This document shows positions 36,216 to 44,442 of a stretch of DNA of 64,000 nucleotides, one piece after another (position 1 is the stretch's first letter; each line of letters starts with the position of its first letter). The translations under genes were made by a program, and so were the position numbers. The notes below the pieces were generated by a model. It was not told where the DNA came from, made no database searches, and worked only from the letters and a program-made list of their open reading frames with translations. The stretch is from positions 1-64,000 of the forward strand of contig CANQNW010000006.1 in NCBI GenBank assembly GCA_947625305.1, in the 5' to 3' direction. This DNA is from Candidatus Gastranaerophilales bacterium (GTDB taxonomy: Bacteria; Cyanobacteriota; Vampirovibrionia; Gastranaerophilales; Gastranaerophilaceae).

Positions 36216-39200
36216 ATGGGTTTTAAAGCAGTATCATATACAGATGGAGGAGGAAGTTACAGTCCTTCTGTAAGTAACAAAAAATCAACTTCGCAAACGC
36301 AGAAGAGTTCTTCTTCGCAAACACAGAAGACTTCTTCTTCGCAAACCCAGAAAAATTCTTCTACACAATCTCAGAAGACTTCAGATAAAAATAATCAAAC
36401 TATACAAAAGAATACTGATACAGCAACATCCTCTTATGCAAAAGCTCAAATATTTCAACAGCAGTCACAAGCACAAGCAGAGGCAGAAAAAGCAAGAGCA
36501 CAAGCGGAGGCAAAAGCAAAGGCAGAGGCAGAAGCGAAAGCAAAGGCAGAAGCGAAAGCAAAGGCAGAGGCTGAAGCAAGAGCAAAGGCAGAGGCTGAAG
36601 CAAGAGCAAAGGCAGAAGCGAAAGCAAAGGCAGAGGCTGAAGCAAGACAAAGAGAACTTTACCAACAGAAATTGGATGAAGAACGTCAAAAAAGACTTCA
36701 TGAAGAAAAACTTGCCGCACAAAAGCATTTAAAAGAAGTAAATGAAAAACGTAATAATGCTTCCTTAGCTAATGGATTATTGGTTGGATTAGCTGCGGCA
36801 CAACAAACTATTGCAAGGAAAAATAATTCTACTACTGTTAAAGTAGATGTTCCTGTTGAAGGAAAAACTATAGAAGAAGATGAAGAACAAGTTGCTGATT
36901 CAGTATCAGCTGAACAACAGCAATTACATGAACAAGAAGATAGAATGCATGAGCAAAGGCTCGCTTATCAAAAGCATACAAAAGAATTAAAAGCAAAAGG
37001 AAAAATAGGGACATATTATACTCCTATACAATTGGAGGGAGATGAAACCGGTAAAAAAGAAGATAAACCGGTTTCTGAATATATAGTTGTTGTAGAACGA
37101 CCGACTGCAGCAAAAATTATTGAAGAAGATGAAGAACAAGTTGCTGATTCAGTATCAGCTGAACAACAGAAATTACATGAAGAAGAAGATAGAATGCATG
37201 AGCAAAAGCTCGCATATCAAAAGCATACAAAAGGAGTAAATGCAAAAGGAAAAACAGGGACATATTATACTCCTGTAATGTTGGAAGAAGAAGAGCAAGG
37301 TGCAGCTTCAACACCTTCAACACCTTCAACTAAAACAATACCTGCTCCTGATCGTCTTCATCGTATGGATGATGGCATAAATTATATACAAGTAGCATTA
37401 GATTCCGGAGATGATGTAGCTCCTGCAAAAACATCAGCTGATATGGCAGGTAATTTAGCTTCAGCATCACTGCTTGGAGCAGAGATGGCAATAAAAACGG
37501 TTGAAGAACAATTGGAAAAAGAAGAAGCACCTGAAGCAACTGAATCTATAACTGCTGAAGAAGCAGATAAAATGTACTCCGGCCCGGAATGGTCAGATGT
37601 TGATTATAAAAAAAGTTGGGGTAAATATACATATGAAACTCAAAATGGTGTAACAGTTAAAGTTAACAATACTGAAGATACTATTGTAAGAGAAAATAAA
37701 AAGACAGGTGAAGTTGTTGTAATTGGTGCAAAAGATGATGCAAAAATTGAGTATGATGAATTTGGGCTAGATAACAACAATATTAGTCTTTTCGTTTATA
37801 ATTCAGATATATCTTCAATAACAACACATATGGGAAATGATTCAATTTATATAAATAATTCTACAGTCGGGAAAGTAAATACCGGTATGGGAGATGATAA
37901 AATTGTAGTTGAAGGTAAGTCTGACATTGGAGCTATTGATGCATCAAACGGAGAAGATGAAGTTGAAATAAAAGATTCAAGTGCAGGTAATATAGAAAAT
38001 TCAGATAAAGTAACAGTAGTAAATTCAAATGTTAGAGGTACTATAGATGCAGGTCAATATGGCAGCAATGATAAAATTACTGTTGAATGGTCAGATGTTA
38101 AAATTATAGAAGGCTTTGCAACTATAGATATTAATCAATCAACAATTGGAAATATCGATTGTGGTGATAAAAACAATAATAATGTAACAATAAATAATTC
38201 TACCATTACAGAAAATGTTAACTTAGGAAAAGGTCAGGATACAATTAAAGCAAACGGAACTAAATTTAATTCAATTTCATTAAAAGATGGATCTAATGTC
38301 GTTAATTTAAGTGATTGTTCTGTTAAATCTTTGGATGTAGATTGTTATTTAGATTATAATTCGCCAAATTTATATACACAAGGGGATAAAAATAAAAGTA
38401 AAATAACTTTAAATGGTACAAATATAGAAAATTTAAAAACATACTATTCTGATGTAACATTAAAAGGTACTGAAATAACCAATTGGGAAAATCATGGTAA
38501 AGACGGATATCTTGCAATATTTGACGGATCAGATATTACAAATTTAAATATAAATACAAAAAATTATAAAATGTATGTTTCTAATAATTCACAACTTGGA
38601 AAATTTGAAGTTCTGGGTGGTAGGACTAATTCATATGCAAAAGATAATAAATTATATTTAGAAGGCGGAGAAAATACTTCTACAAAATTTGTAAATCTTA
38701 GCAAGCATGTAGATGTACTAAACTGTGAAAAATTATCATTTTCTACTCAAAATACCGAAACAGAAGAGGCTGAAGCAACAGCAGAGGCTTCAAATATTGT
38801 TGCAGAAGGTATATCAGAAAGATATATTGATGAATACGGAGATTTAACTCCGGAACAAGTTGCGAAAGCTACCGCAATAGACATGTTTGTATCTGAATAT
38901 GAAGATATGCTTGCCTCATTTGATTATCAAGTTGATGAAAACGGTTGGATTGTTAAAGTTTCTGATGGAGCTAAAGCATTATTTGACATTGGTGTAACCC
39001 CTGAAGAATGTGAAAAAGTATTAGCCCAAAGAAAAGAAATGATTGATAACTTAGAGGCTGCATTAAAAGGTGAAAGTGATGAAAGCTTTGAAGAAGTATT
39101 TAAACAATATACAGGTGTTGATTATAACCAGGAGAATATTGATGAATACAGACAATATGAAACAATGATGTCTATTTATACTAATGGTGAGGCAAGGGCA

Positions 39201-42200
39201 GAAAGTTTCATAAATTCAATAAAAGAAGCTGATACATTAGGTGACGTTTATCAATGTTATCTGGAATATTATGGTAATAATGAAGAATTAGCTGCTGAAA
39301 AATTTCAAGAAGCAATAAGCAAATATGATGCAAGTAATTATGAAGGCATTGCTGATTATTGTAAAGTAATACAAGAAGGTACTGATGTAAAAAAAGTATT
39401 TATTAAAAAAGAATCATATGATAAATACGGCCGTTTGCAAATAGACAGTCAAACTTTAGATTTTACAGATCCCGGCAGTAACATATTTAAAGAAATGACA
39501 AATCTAGACGGGCAATTTGAGATCTTAGCTGATAGTTATAGAGATGATATAACCGCACAGTTTGAAACAATGGTCGGGATGGATATGCCGGAAATCCAAG
39601 ACAGGTTTCAATTTGTTAAACAAAATGCAATAGGTTCAGGTGACTTACTTGAAGAAACAGTAAATAAATATGCGCAAGAATCTAAAGGAATTACAAATAC
39701 GGTATCTGTTGTAATGACAACCTCCGGTATGTTAATGATGGGTGGCGGTGCTCTTTTGACATTTTCACCAAACCCTGCAGCAAAAGCAGCCGGACAATTT
39801 ATGATGAAGGCCGGTAAATATGCTTCTATTGCAGGTACATTTGTTGATAACGGACTTGATATAATAGATGGTGTAACTTCAAAAAATGGTCTGAGTGAAG
39901 ATGAGATGATTAATATCGTTCAAGAAACAATGCAGGAAGGTGCATTATTATTATCAGGTATGGGAATTAACAAAGTTTCTGAAGCTGCAAACGGTCTTGT
40001 AAAAGAAGTAGGTGCGGATATTGTATCTGCTACCGGAAAAGATATTTCACAAACTATGATAAATTTTGCCGCTAAAGTATCAGAAATAGGTGTTGATGCA
40101 AGTTTATCAATTATGTCAGATATGTTATTTACAGGCTGTGCATTAGACGGACAAGAGTTATCAAGTGAAGCCTTCAGCCAGTTATTAGCATTATTAACAG
40201 GTCTTGCTGCAGGTAAAGTAGATTCAAGAAACAAAGCATTAAATGATAATGCTGATTCAACAAAAGTGGATGTTAATGGTGCTGATTCAACAAAAGTGAA
40301 TGTCGATGGTGCTGATTCAACAAAAGTGAATGCTCCTGATCCTGAAACAAAACCTGCTGATCCTTCATTTAAAGGGAGTTCTGATGATTTGGTTGGAGGT
40401 TCAGGTAAAACTCCAACTGCAGGTGATGCAGGTGATACAACACCTGGTAAGACCCAAGCTGCAGAAATTGAAGGCGATAATGCAAAAACTACTACACCTG
40501 AAGGCAAAAAAGCAACTCCTGCCGATGGAGATACTTCTTCTCCTAAAGGAAAGAGCGGTAATCCGGATTCCGCTACTACAGAACCAAAAACTGTAAAAAA
40601 TGAAGATGGCAGTACAACAACTACTACAACAACTACTACTAAGAACCCTGACAACACTACTACATACCAAGTAGAAGTTGAAACTGTGGATTCACATAAT
40701 AATGTAATTGAAAAAACAGTAGAAATATTTACTGATGAAAATTTAAGAAAATCTACAGGCTCTTATACCGAAACATATGAGTATAACAGTGTTGGTATGG
40801 AATCTGCAAAAACTGTTACATATAAGGATAAACGCGGAAAATCTACAGGTTCCGTAGAAGAACATTATACATATATCATGGAAAATGGTAAAGTAAAAAC
40901 AGATAAAAACGGTAATCCGTTAAAAGAATTTGTATATACTACAGAATATGATGCAAAAGGTAATAAATTATCTTCTACTGATACAAGGTATGAATTAGAT
41001 TCTTTTTATAATCCGAAGACCGATAAAACAGAAATAAGTGTATCAAAAGAAATACAAACTTCAACTATGTTTGATAAAAAAGGTAACACTTTAGCAACCT
41101 CTTCTAAAACAACTAATTATGACGATAATGGAAAACCGAAATCAACAACAGCTGAATTTAAAGTTGACAAAGGTGTTAACCCTAAAGACAGTTATGCAGA
41201 TTTATGTCAATTCTTAAAAGAAAATTCCGGAAATGCTAATATTAAATATACATATGACGGAGTTGAAATAGATCCGTTCTCTGTTAAACATTTAATGCAG
41301 GTTGTAGGTGCAGGCAACGAAACTCAAATCGGTGAACTGGTAAAAAATGTAAGTGAAAAATGCGGTATTTCAACTGAAAATGCAGGACTTGTATTTGATG
41401 ATAATTTTAAACTTAAAGATATCAATGATTTAAGTGATATAGATGTCCAAAGAGTTGGAGTAATAAAGTATTTTGAAAAAGGGAATGCAGATTCTTTATT
41501 ATATAAATTAGTAAACTTTGATGTTAAAAATTCGGCCTCCGGCTGGATGGATTCATATGGTGCTAAAAAAATGATAGTTGATGCTGCTAGCACTAATTCA
41601 GAGTCTTTTGATCGTTTGAAATTAGTAGCACAAAATGATGGTGACATATTAAAAATACTTTCTCAGCCTGTGGATTTGAAAAGAGTAATAAAAGACCAAG
41701 TTATGTTTGATAATGCCAAAGCTATTACAGAAGCAATAAATAATGGTTCTAAATCAGTTAAACTTGATTTTGGTAATGGCGAAACATTCGATATGAACTT
41801 GGATAAAAAATTACTTAATCAATTAAAAATGAAAAACGGACAATATGCTACACTCGGAAAAGCAATAGAAAATGAAGCATTTGCAAAAAACCTTTCAACA
41901 ATATCTGATATATATTCTGGTAAATCGACTAATTTAAAATATGACTTGGTTGAAAGTTCGGCAATAGAATATACATTAGAAAATCTTGGCACTTTTGATA
42001 TTCAAAAAATAGTAGGTGTGGGTAGTACCGATGAATTTAACAGAGCCTTAAATTTAATGGCTAAAAATACAGTAAATCCTAAATATTATTCCGGTGATGG
42101 TAAACTAATTGACAACTTTTTGGTAGTCACCAGAAATACGGATTTATATAATAAAACTATGTCTATATTATCAGATGAAAATTTACAGAGTATGGGTATG

Positions 42201-43910
42201 TTCTCTGCTGCAACACTGGCAAAAGCTCCATATGCAGATATTAGTAATGTAAAACATGCAATAGATGTTTTGGGCTATAGACCGGGTGAATTGGTTGAAC
42301 CATCTGTAGCAAATGGTGTATCGTTAGTTGCATCATTAGATACATTAAAAACCATAGACGGTAAAATTGATTTAAAAGACCCTCTTAATGCATTTAAGAT
42401 GAATAAAATATTACAAGCTGATTATTTTTCAATATTAAAATCAGGTATTGATAAATATAGCTTAGGTGAATTTCTTACATCAACAGGATATCCTATTGAT
42501 TCTGAGATTATTGAAAAACTTTCAGATAAAAAATTCAATTATCTTGAAGATAAAAATACTTTACAAGCTATTTCTGATGCTATGGTTGAATTTGTAGATA
42601 ATAACAGAAAAACTATCGAAAGATATTCGAAAACTGATTCAGCCAAAGCTAAATTAATAACTGATAGCGGATTTGATGCAGAAGGTTTTAAAGCATTAGG
42701 TCTTGATTCTTCAAAATTCAATTCTGAAGACTTTAAATACGATGCTGCTAACGATGCTGATTTTGTAAAAGAAATGTCAAAAGCATTAAACAACTCAGAT
42801 CTTAGCCCGGCTGAACTTAAATTCTTAACAAATGCAACTTTGTCGCAATATGGTGTCAGCGAAACTACAAGAGCTAAAATATTATCTAATATAGAAATAG
42901 ATAACAGTTTAAAAACTATAGAAAGTAATATTAAAATAGCAAATGATGGAACAGTCAGCGGTGTAAATAGTGACTCCATGTTTGTTGTTGATGTTATGGA
43001 AGCTGCTATTGCAAGAGAATTAAGATTAAACAATCCTGATTATACCAAATATATAAATGATGATGGAACAATAAAATCAGAATTTTTTGAAGAAAGACTT
43101 GATGCCGCAGGACTATCAAAAGAAACAAAAAAATATGTAATGGACACTCTAAGTGAGGATATTCAAACTAAATTTAATGAAATATCAAAAAATCAACATG
43201 AATTACCTCAAACAAAAATAGAAGATATTATTAAAAATCATCCGGAAAAAGTCCAAACTGTTACAGTAAATGGTCATACCGTTACAGTTATAGATGGTAG
43301 AACAGAGCAATTATTTGATTATATGTTCCTTTATTCAATAGGTGCTTTAGATGGAACTGACTCTATTATGTCTGCAATGGATATGCAGAGAGTTATTTTA
43401 GGCTCTGAAGGTTTAGCTCAAAATGAAGTATTCTCAGCCTCATATGTATCAGGTGACTATGTAAATGCATATGGTAAAGTTGGTCTTGTCTTGGAGGCAG
43501 GTCCTACCTCCTTACATGGTATTATGAGTTGTGATGCTTCAACTTACTTTAGACAATTAGCGGAAGAATCTTGGAAAATGCTTCAAGCGAGTGATGCAAC
43601 AGATATAAGTTCTCAGGCACGAATGTATGAATATAGACAAATGTTGACCGCAGAAATAAATATGACGATGCAAAAATTTGGCTGCTCAGAAGTAGATGCA
43701 ATTGAACATATATTAAAGACAGATAGTTATATGTATAACGCTATAGCTGATTCATTCACCGGTTCAATTTTTAATGATTCATCTCCAAATGAAGGATCTT
43801 TATATAACCCTACAGCAACTGCAGTTTATACACAAAATAATTTAGCAGATTTGGATCCAAATATATTAAAATCTGCTGAGGATAACGGTATACCGATATT
43901 ATTACTATAA
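36216..43910 (+). CDS. Giant multi-segment protein, 2564 aa, unknown; toxin-like architecture
   Basis: A single uninterrupted frame with a strong ribosome site (AAGGAAGG). There is no classical signal peptide. Segments by approximate residue: 1-75 Ser/Thr/Gln repeats (SSSQTQK); 85-170 Ala/Glu/Lys helix; 219-275 and 302-358 two near-identical 54-aa units; 495-840 a beta-solenoid-like part with short strand-turn units (NDSIYINNSTVGKVNTGMGD, DKIVVEG) as in hemolysin-type or right-handed helices; 850-1150 helical; 1160-1215 hydrophobic Gly/Ala-rich, possibly membrane-inserting; 1345-1372 ADSTKV(N/D) repeats; 1462-1475 poly-Thr; 1476-1650 YD/RHS-like strands (TTEYDAKGNKLSS, NYDDNGKPKSTT); 1660-2330 helical; 2345-2564 a C-terminal domain. 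The layout resembles secreted polymorphic-toxin-like or adhesin giants, but no segment gives a firm family. Confidence 0.75.
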   Translation: MGFKAVSYTDGGGSYSPSVSNKKSTSQTQKSSSSQTQKTSSSQTQKNSSTQSQKTSDKNNQTIQKNTDTATSSYAKAQIFQQQSQAQAEAEKARAQAEAKAKAEAEAKAKAEAKAKAEAEARAKAEAEARAKAEAKAKAEAEARQRELYQQKLDEERQKRLHEEKLAAQKHLKEVNEKRNNASLANGLLVGLAAAQQTIARKNNSTTVKVDVPVEGKTIEEDEEQVADSVSAEQQQLHEQEDRMHEQRLAYQKHTKELKAKGKIGTYYTPIQLEGDETGKKEDKPVSEYIVVVERPTAAKIIEEDEEQVADSVSAEQQKLHEEEDRMHEQKLAYQKHTKGVNAKGKTGTYYTPVMLEEEEQGAASTPSTPSTKTIPAPDRLHRMDDGINYIQVALDSGDDVAPAKTSADMAGNLASASLLGAEMAIKTVEEQLEKEEAPEATESITAEEADKMYSGPEWSDVDYKKSWGKYTYETQNGVTVKVNNTEDTIVRENKKTGEVVVIGAKDDAKIEYDEFGLDNNNISLFVYNSDISSITTHMGNDSIYINNSTVGKVNTGMGDDKIVVEGKSDIGAIDASNGEDEVEIKDSSAGNIENSDKVTVVNSNVRGTIDAGQYGSNDKITVEWSDVKIIEGFATIDINQSTIGNIDCGDKNNNNVTINNSTITENVNLGKGQDTIKANGTKFNSISLKDGSNVVNLSDCSVKSLDVDCYLDYNSPNLYTQGDKNKSKITLNGTNIENLKTYYSDVTLKGTEITNWENHGKDGYLAIFDGSDITNLNINTKNYKMYVSNNSQLGKFEVLGGRTNSYAKDNKLYLEGGENTSTKFVNLSKHVDVLNCEKLSFSTQNTETEEAEATAEASNIVAEGISERYIDEYGDLTPEQVAKATAIDMFVSEYEDMLASFDYQVDENGWIVKVSDGAKALFDIGVTPEECEKVLAQRKEMIDNLEAALKGESDESFEEVFKQYTGVDYNQENIDEYRQYETMMSIYTNGEARAESFINSIKEADTLGDVYQCYLEYYGNNEELAAEKFQEAISKYDASNYEGIADYCKVIQEGTDVKKVFIKKESYDKYGRLQIDSQTLDFTDPGSNIFKEMTNLDGQFEILADSYRDDITAQFETMVGMDMPEIQDRFQFVKQNAIGSGDLLEETVNKYAQESKGITNTVSVVMTTSGMLMMGGGALLTFSPNPAAKAAGQFMMKAGKYASIAGTFVDNGLDIIDGVTSKNGLSEDEMINIVQETMQEGALLLSGMGINKVSEAANGLVKEVGADIVSATGKDISQTMINFAAKVSEIGVDASLSIMSDMLFTGCALDGQELSSEAFSQLLALLTGLAAGKVDSRNKALNDNADSTKVDVNGADSTKVNVDGADSTKVNAPDPETKPADPSFKGSSDDLVGGSGKTPTAGDAGDTTPGKTQAAEIEGDNAKTTTPEGKKATPADGDTSSPKGKSGNPDSATTEPKTVKNEDGSTTTTTTTTTKNPDNTTTYQVEVETVDSHNNVIEKTVEIFTDENLRKSTGSYTETYEYNSVGMESAKTVTYKDKRGKSTGSVEEHYTYIMENGKVKTDKNGNPLKEFVYTTEYDAKGNKLSSTDTRYELDSFYNPKTDKTEISVSKEIQTSTMFDKKGNTLATSSKTTNYDDNGKPKSTTAEFKVDKGVNPKDSYADLCQFLKENSGNANIKYTYDGVEIDPFSVKHLMQVVGAGNETQIGELVKNVSEKCGISTENAGLVFDDNFKLKDINDLSDIDVQRVGVIKYFEKGNADSLLYKLVNFDVKNSASGWMDSYGAKKMIVDAASTNSESFDRLKLVAQNDGDILKILSQPVDLKRVIKDQVMFDNAKAITEAINNGSKSVKLDFGNGETFDMNLDKKLLNQLKMKNGQYATLGKAIENEAFAKNLSTISDIYSGKSTNLKYDLVESSAIEYTLENLGTFDIQKIVGVGSTDEFNRALNLMAKNTVNPKYYSGDGKLIDNFLVVTRNTDLYNKTMSILSDENLQSMGMFSAATLAKAPYADISNVKHAIDVLGYRPGELVEPSVANGVSLVASLDTLKTIDGKIDLKDPLNAFKMNKILQADYFSILKSGIDKYSLGEFLTSTGYPIDSEIIEKLSDKKFNYLEDKNTLQAISDAMVEFVDNNRKTIERYSKTDSAKAKLITDSGFDAEGFKALGLDSSKFNSEDFKYDAANDADFVKEMSKALNNSDLSPAELKFLTNATLSQYGVSETTRAKILSNIEIDNSLKTIESNIKIANDGTVSGVNSDSMFVVDVMEAAIARELRLNNPDYTKYINDDGTIKSEFFEERLDAAGLSKETKKYVMDTLSEDIQTKFNEISKNQHELPQTKIEDIIKNHPEKVQTVTVNGHTVTVIDGRTEQLFDYMFLYSIGALDGTDSIMSAMDMQRVILGSEGLAQNEVFSASYVSGDYVNAYGKVGLVLEAGPTSLHGIMSCDASTYFRQLAEESWKMLQASDATDISSQARMYEYRQMLTAEINMTMQKFGCSEVDAIEHILKTDSYMYNAIADSFTGSIFNDSSPNEGSLYNPTATAVYTQNNLADLDPNILKSAEDNGIPILLL
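36470..36650 (+). repeat. Ala/Glu/Lys low-complexity repeat within the giant gene
   Basis: Tandem hexamer-type units encoding alternating AKAEAE/ARAEAE (residues about 85-145), built from GCAAAGGCAGAGGCTGAAGC-like blocks. Expected to form a long single alpha-helix. It also creates spurious long frames in other readings. Confidence 0.85.
36873..37285 (+). repeat. Two 54-residue near-identical units within the giant gene
   Basis: Copy 1 begins at 36873 and copy 2 at 37122, 249 nt apart. Each encodes EEDEEQVADSVSAEQQ, then HExEDRMHEQ(R/K)LAYQKHTK and GTYYTP. DNA identity is high over the first 120 nt, so duplication is recent. A third, diverged relative (RLHEEKLAAQKHLKEVNEKR) lies upstream near 36700. 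Confidence 0.85.
40250..40335 (+). repeat. Triplicated ADSTKV unit within the giant gene
   Basis: Three tandem copies of a unit GCTGATTCAACAAAAGTG plus a short spacer, encoding ADSTKV(D/N)V(N/D)G, at about residues 1345-1372; linker between the hydrophobic and YD-like parts. Confidence 0.8.
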
Positions 43911-44013
43911 TTAATGTAGAAAATATGTAAAGTAAATGTTACAATAAGAATGTAAAAAGTAAATTTTAGATATTAATTTGTTTTAAATTAATTATCTGAA
44001 AGGAAGGTAGATT

Positions 44014-44442
44014 ATGACAGGTGTAGATAGAAAAGGTACATTATATTTTAATGACCCGTTCGGTAAATACGGACAAAATGTGTTTTATAAAAACGGTTTT
44101 GTAGATAACCATGATATAAAAGTTGATACACAAGTAAAAAACGGACAGCCAACGGCATTAACAGTACAGATTGCAAACCCCGGTGCATTGGCATTGGATA
44201 AAGATACTTTTGAAAAAAGAAAAGAACCTTCAGCATATATAAAATGCGATTATAATAAATATCCAACAAATCATATTTTTGATATGGTTAAAAATGTTAT
44301 AGGTATTTTTGACAGACATAAACAAGAAGGCTACAGACAATATTTCGCAATGTATGGCGGATTTAGAAATAATATACCTAAAGAATATTATGATGATGCT
44401 GAATACTATGATGATGCAAAATACGGAAGAAAATGGGATTAA
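44014..44442 (+). CDS. 142-aa protein of unknown function in the effector-like cluster
   Basis: A small soluble protein that begins MTGVDRKGTLYFNDPFGKYG and is rich in Asp, Tyr and Lys. It has a possible beta-rich first half (PTALTVQIANPGALAL), a helix with FDMVKNVIGIFDRHKQEGY, and an acidic Tyr/Asp tail (EYYDDAEYYDDAKYG). I do not recognise it. It sits 103 nt after the giant gene and its stop codon overlaps the start of the HopA1-like gene (TAATG), so the two are translationally coupled; a chaperone, immunity or partner role is possible but unsupported. Ribosome site GGAAGG in the shared AGGAAGGTAGA stretch. Confidence 0.68.
   Translation: MTGVDRKGTLYFNDPFGKYGQNVFYKNGFVDNHDIKVDTQVKNGQPTALTVQIANPGALALDKDTFEKRKEPSAYIKCDYNKYPTNHIFDMVKNVIGIFDRHKQEGYRQYFAMYGGFRNNIPKEYYDDAEYYDDAKYGRKWD

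Noticed and set aside
36470-36650. CRISPR-like or minisatellite array
   Set aside because: The repeats are in frame, of variable short period and without unique spacers; they encode a helix.
36400-36730. Several frames within the Ala/Glu/Lys repeat region on both strands
   Set aside because: They arise from the short-period DNA repeat and give Leu- or Lys/Arg/Gln-only products.
39920-40657. 245-codon minus-strand frame inside the giant gene
   Set aside because: It is a mirror of low-complexity Thr/Asp/Ala-rich coding sequence; composition is artificial (Val/Ser/Pro runs), no ribosome site, and the plus frame is continuous.
43972-43992. ATTAATTT-N5-AAATTAAT inverted repeat before the 142-aa gene
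   Set aside because: Made only of A and T in AT-rich sequence; likely to occur by chance.
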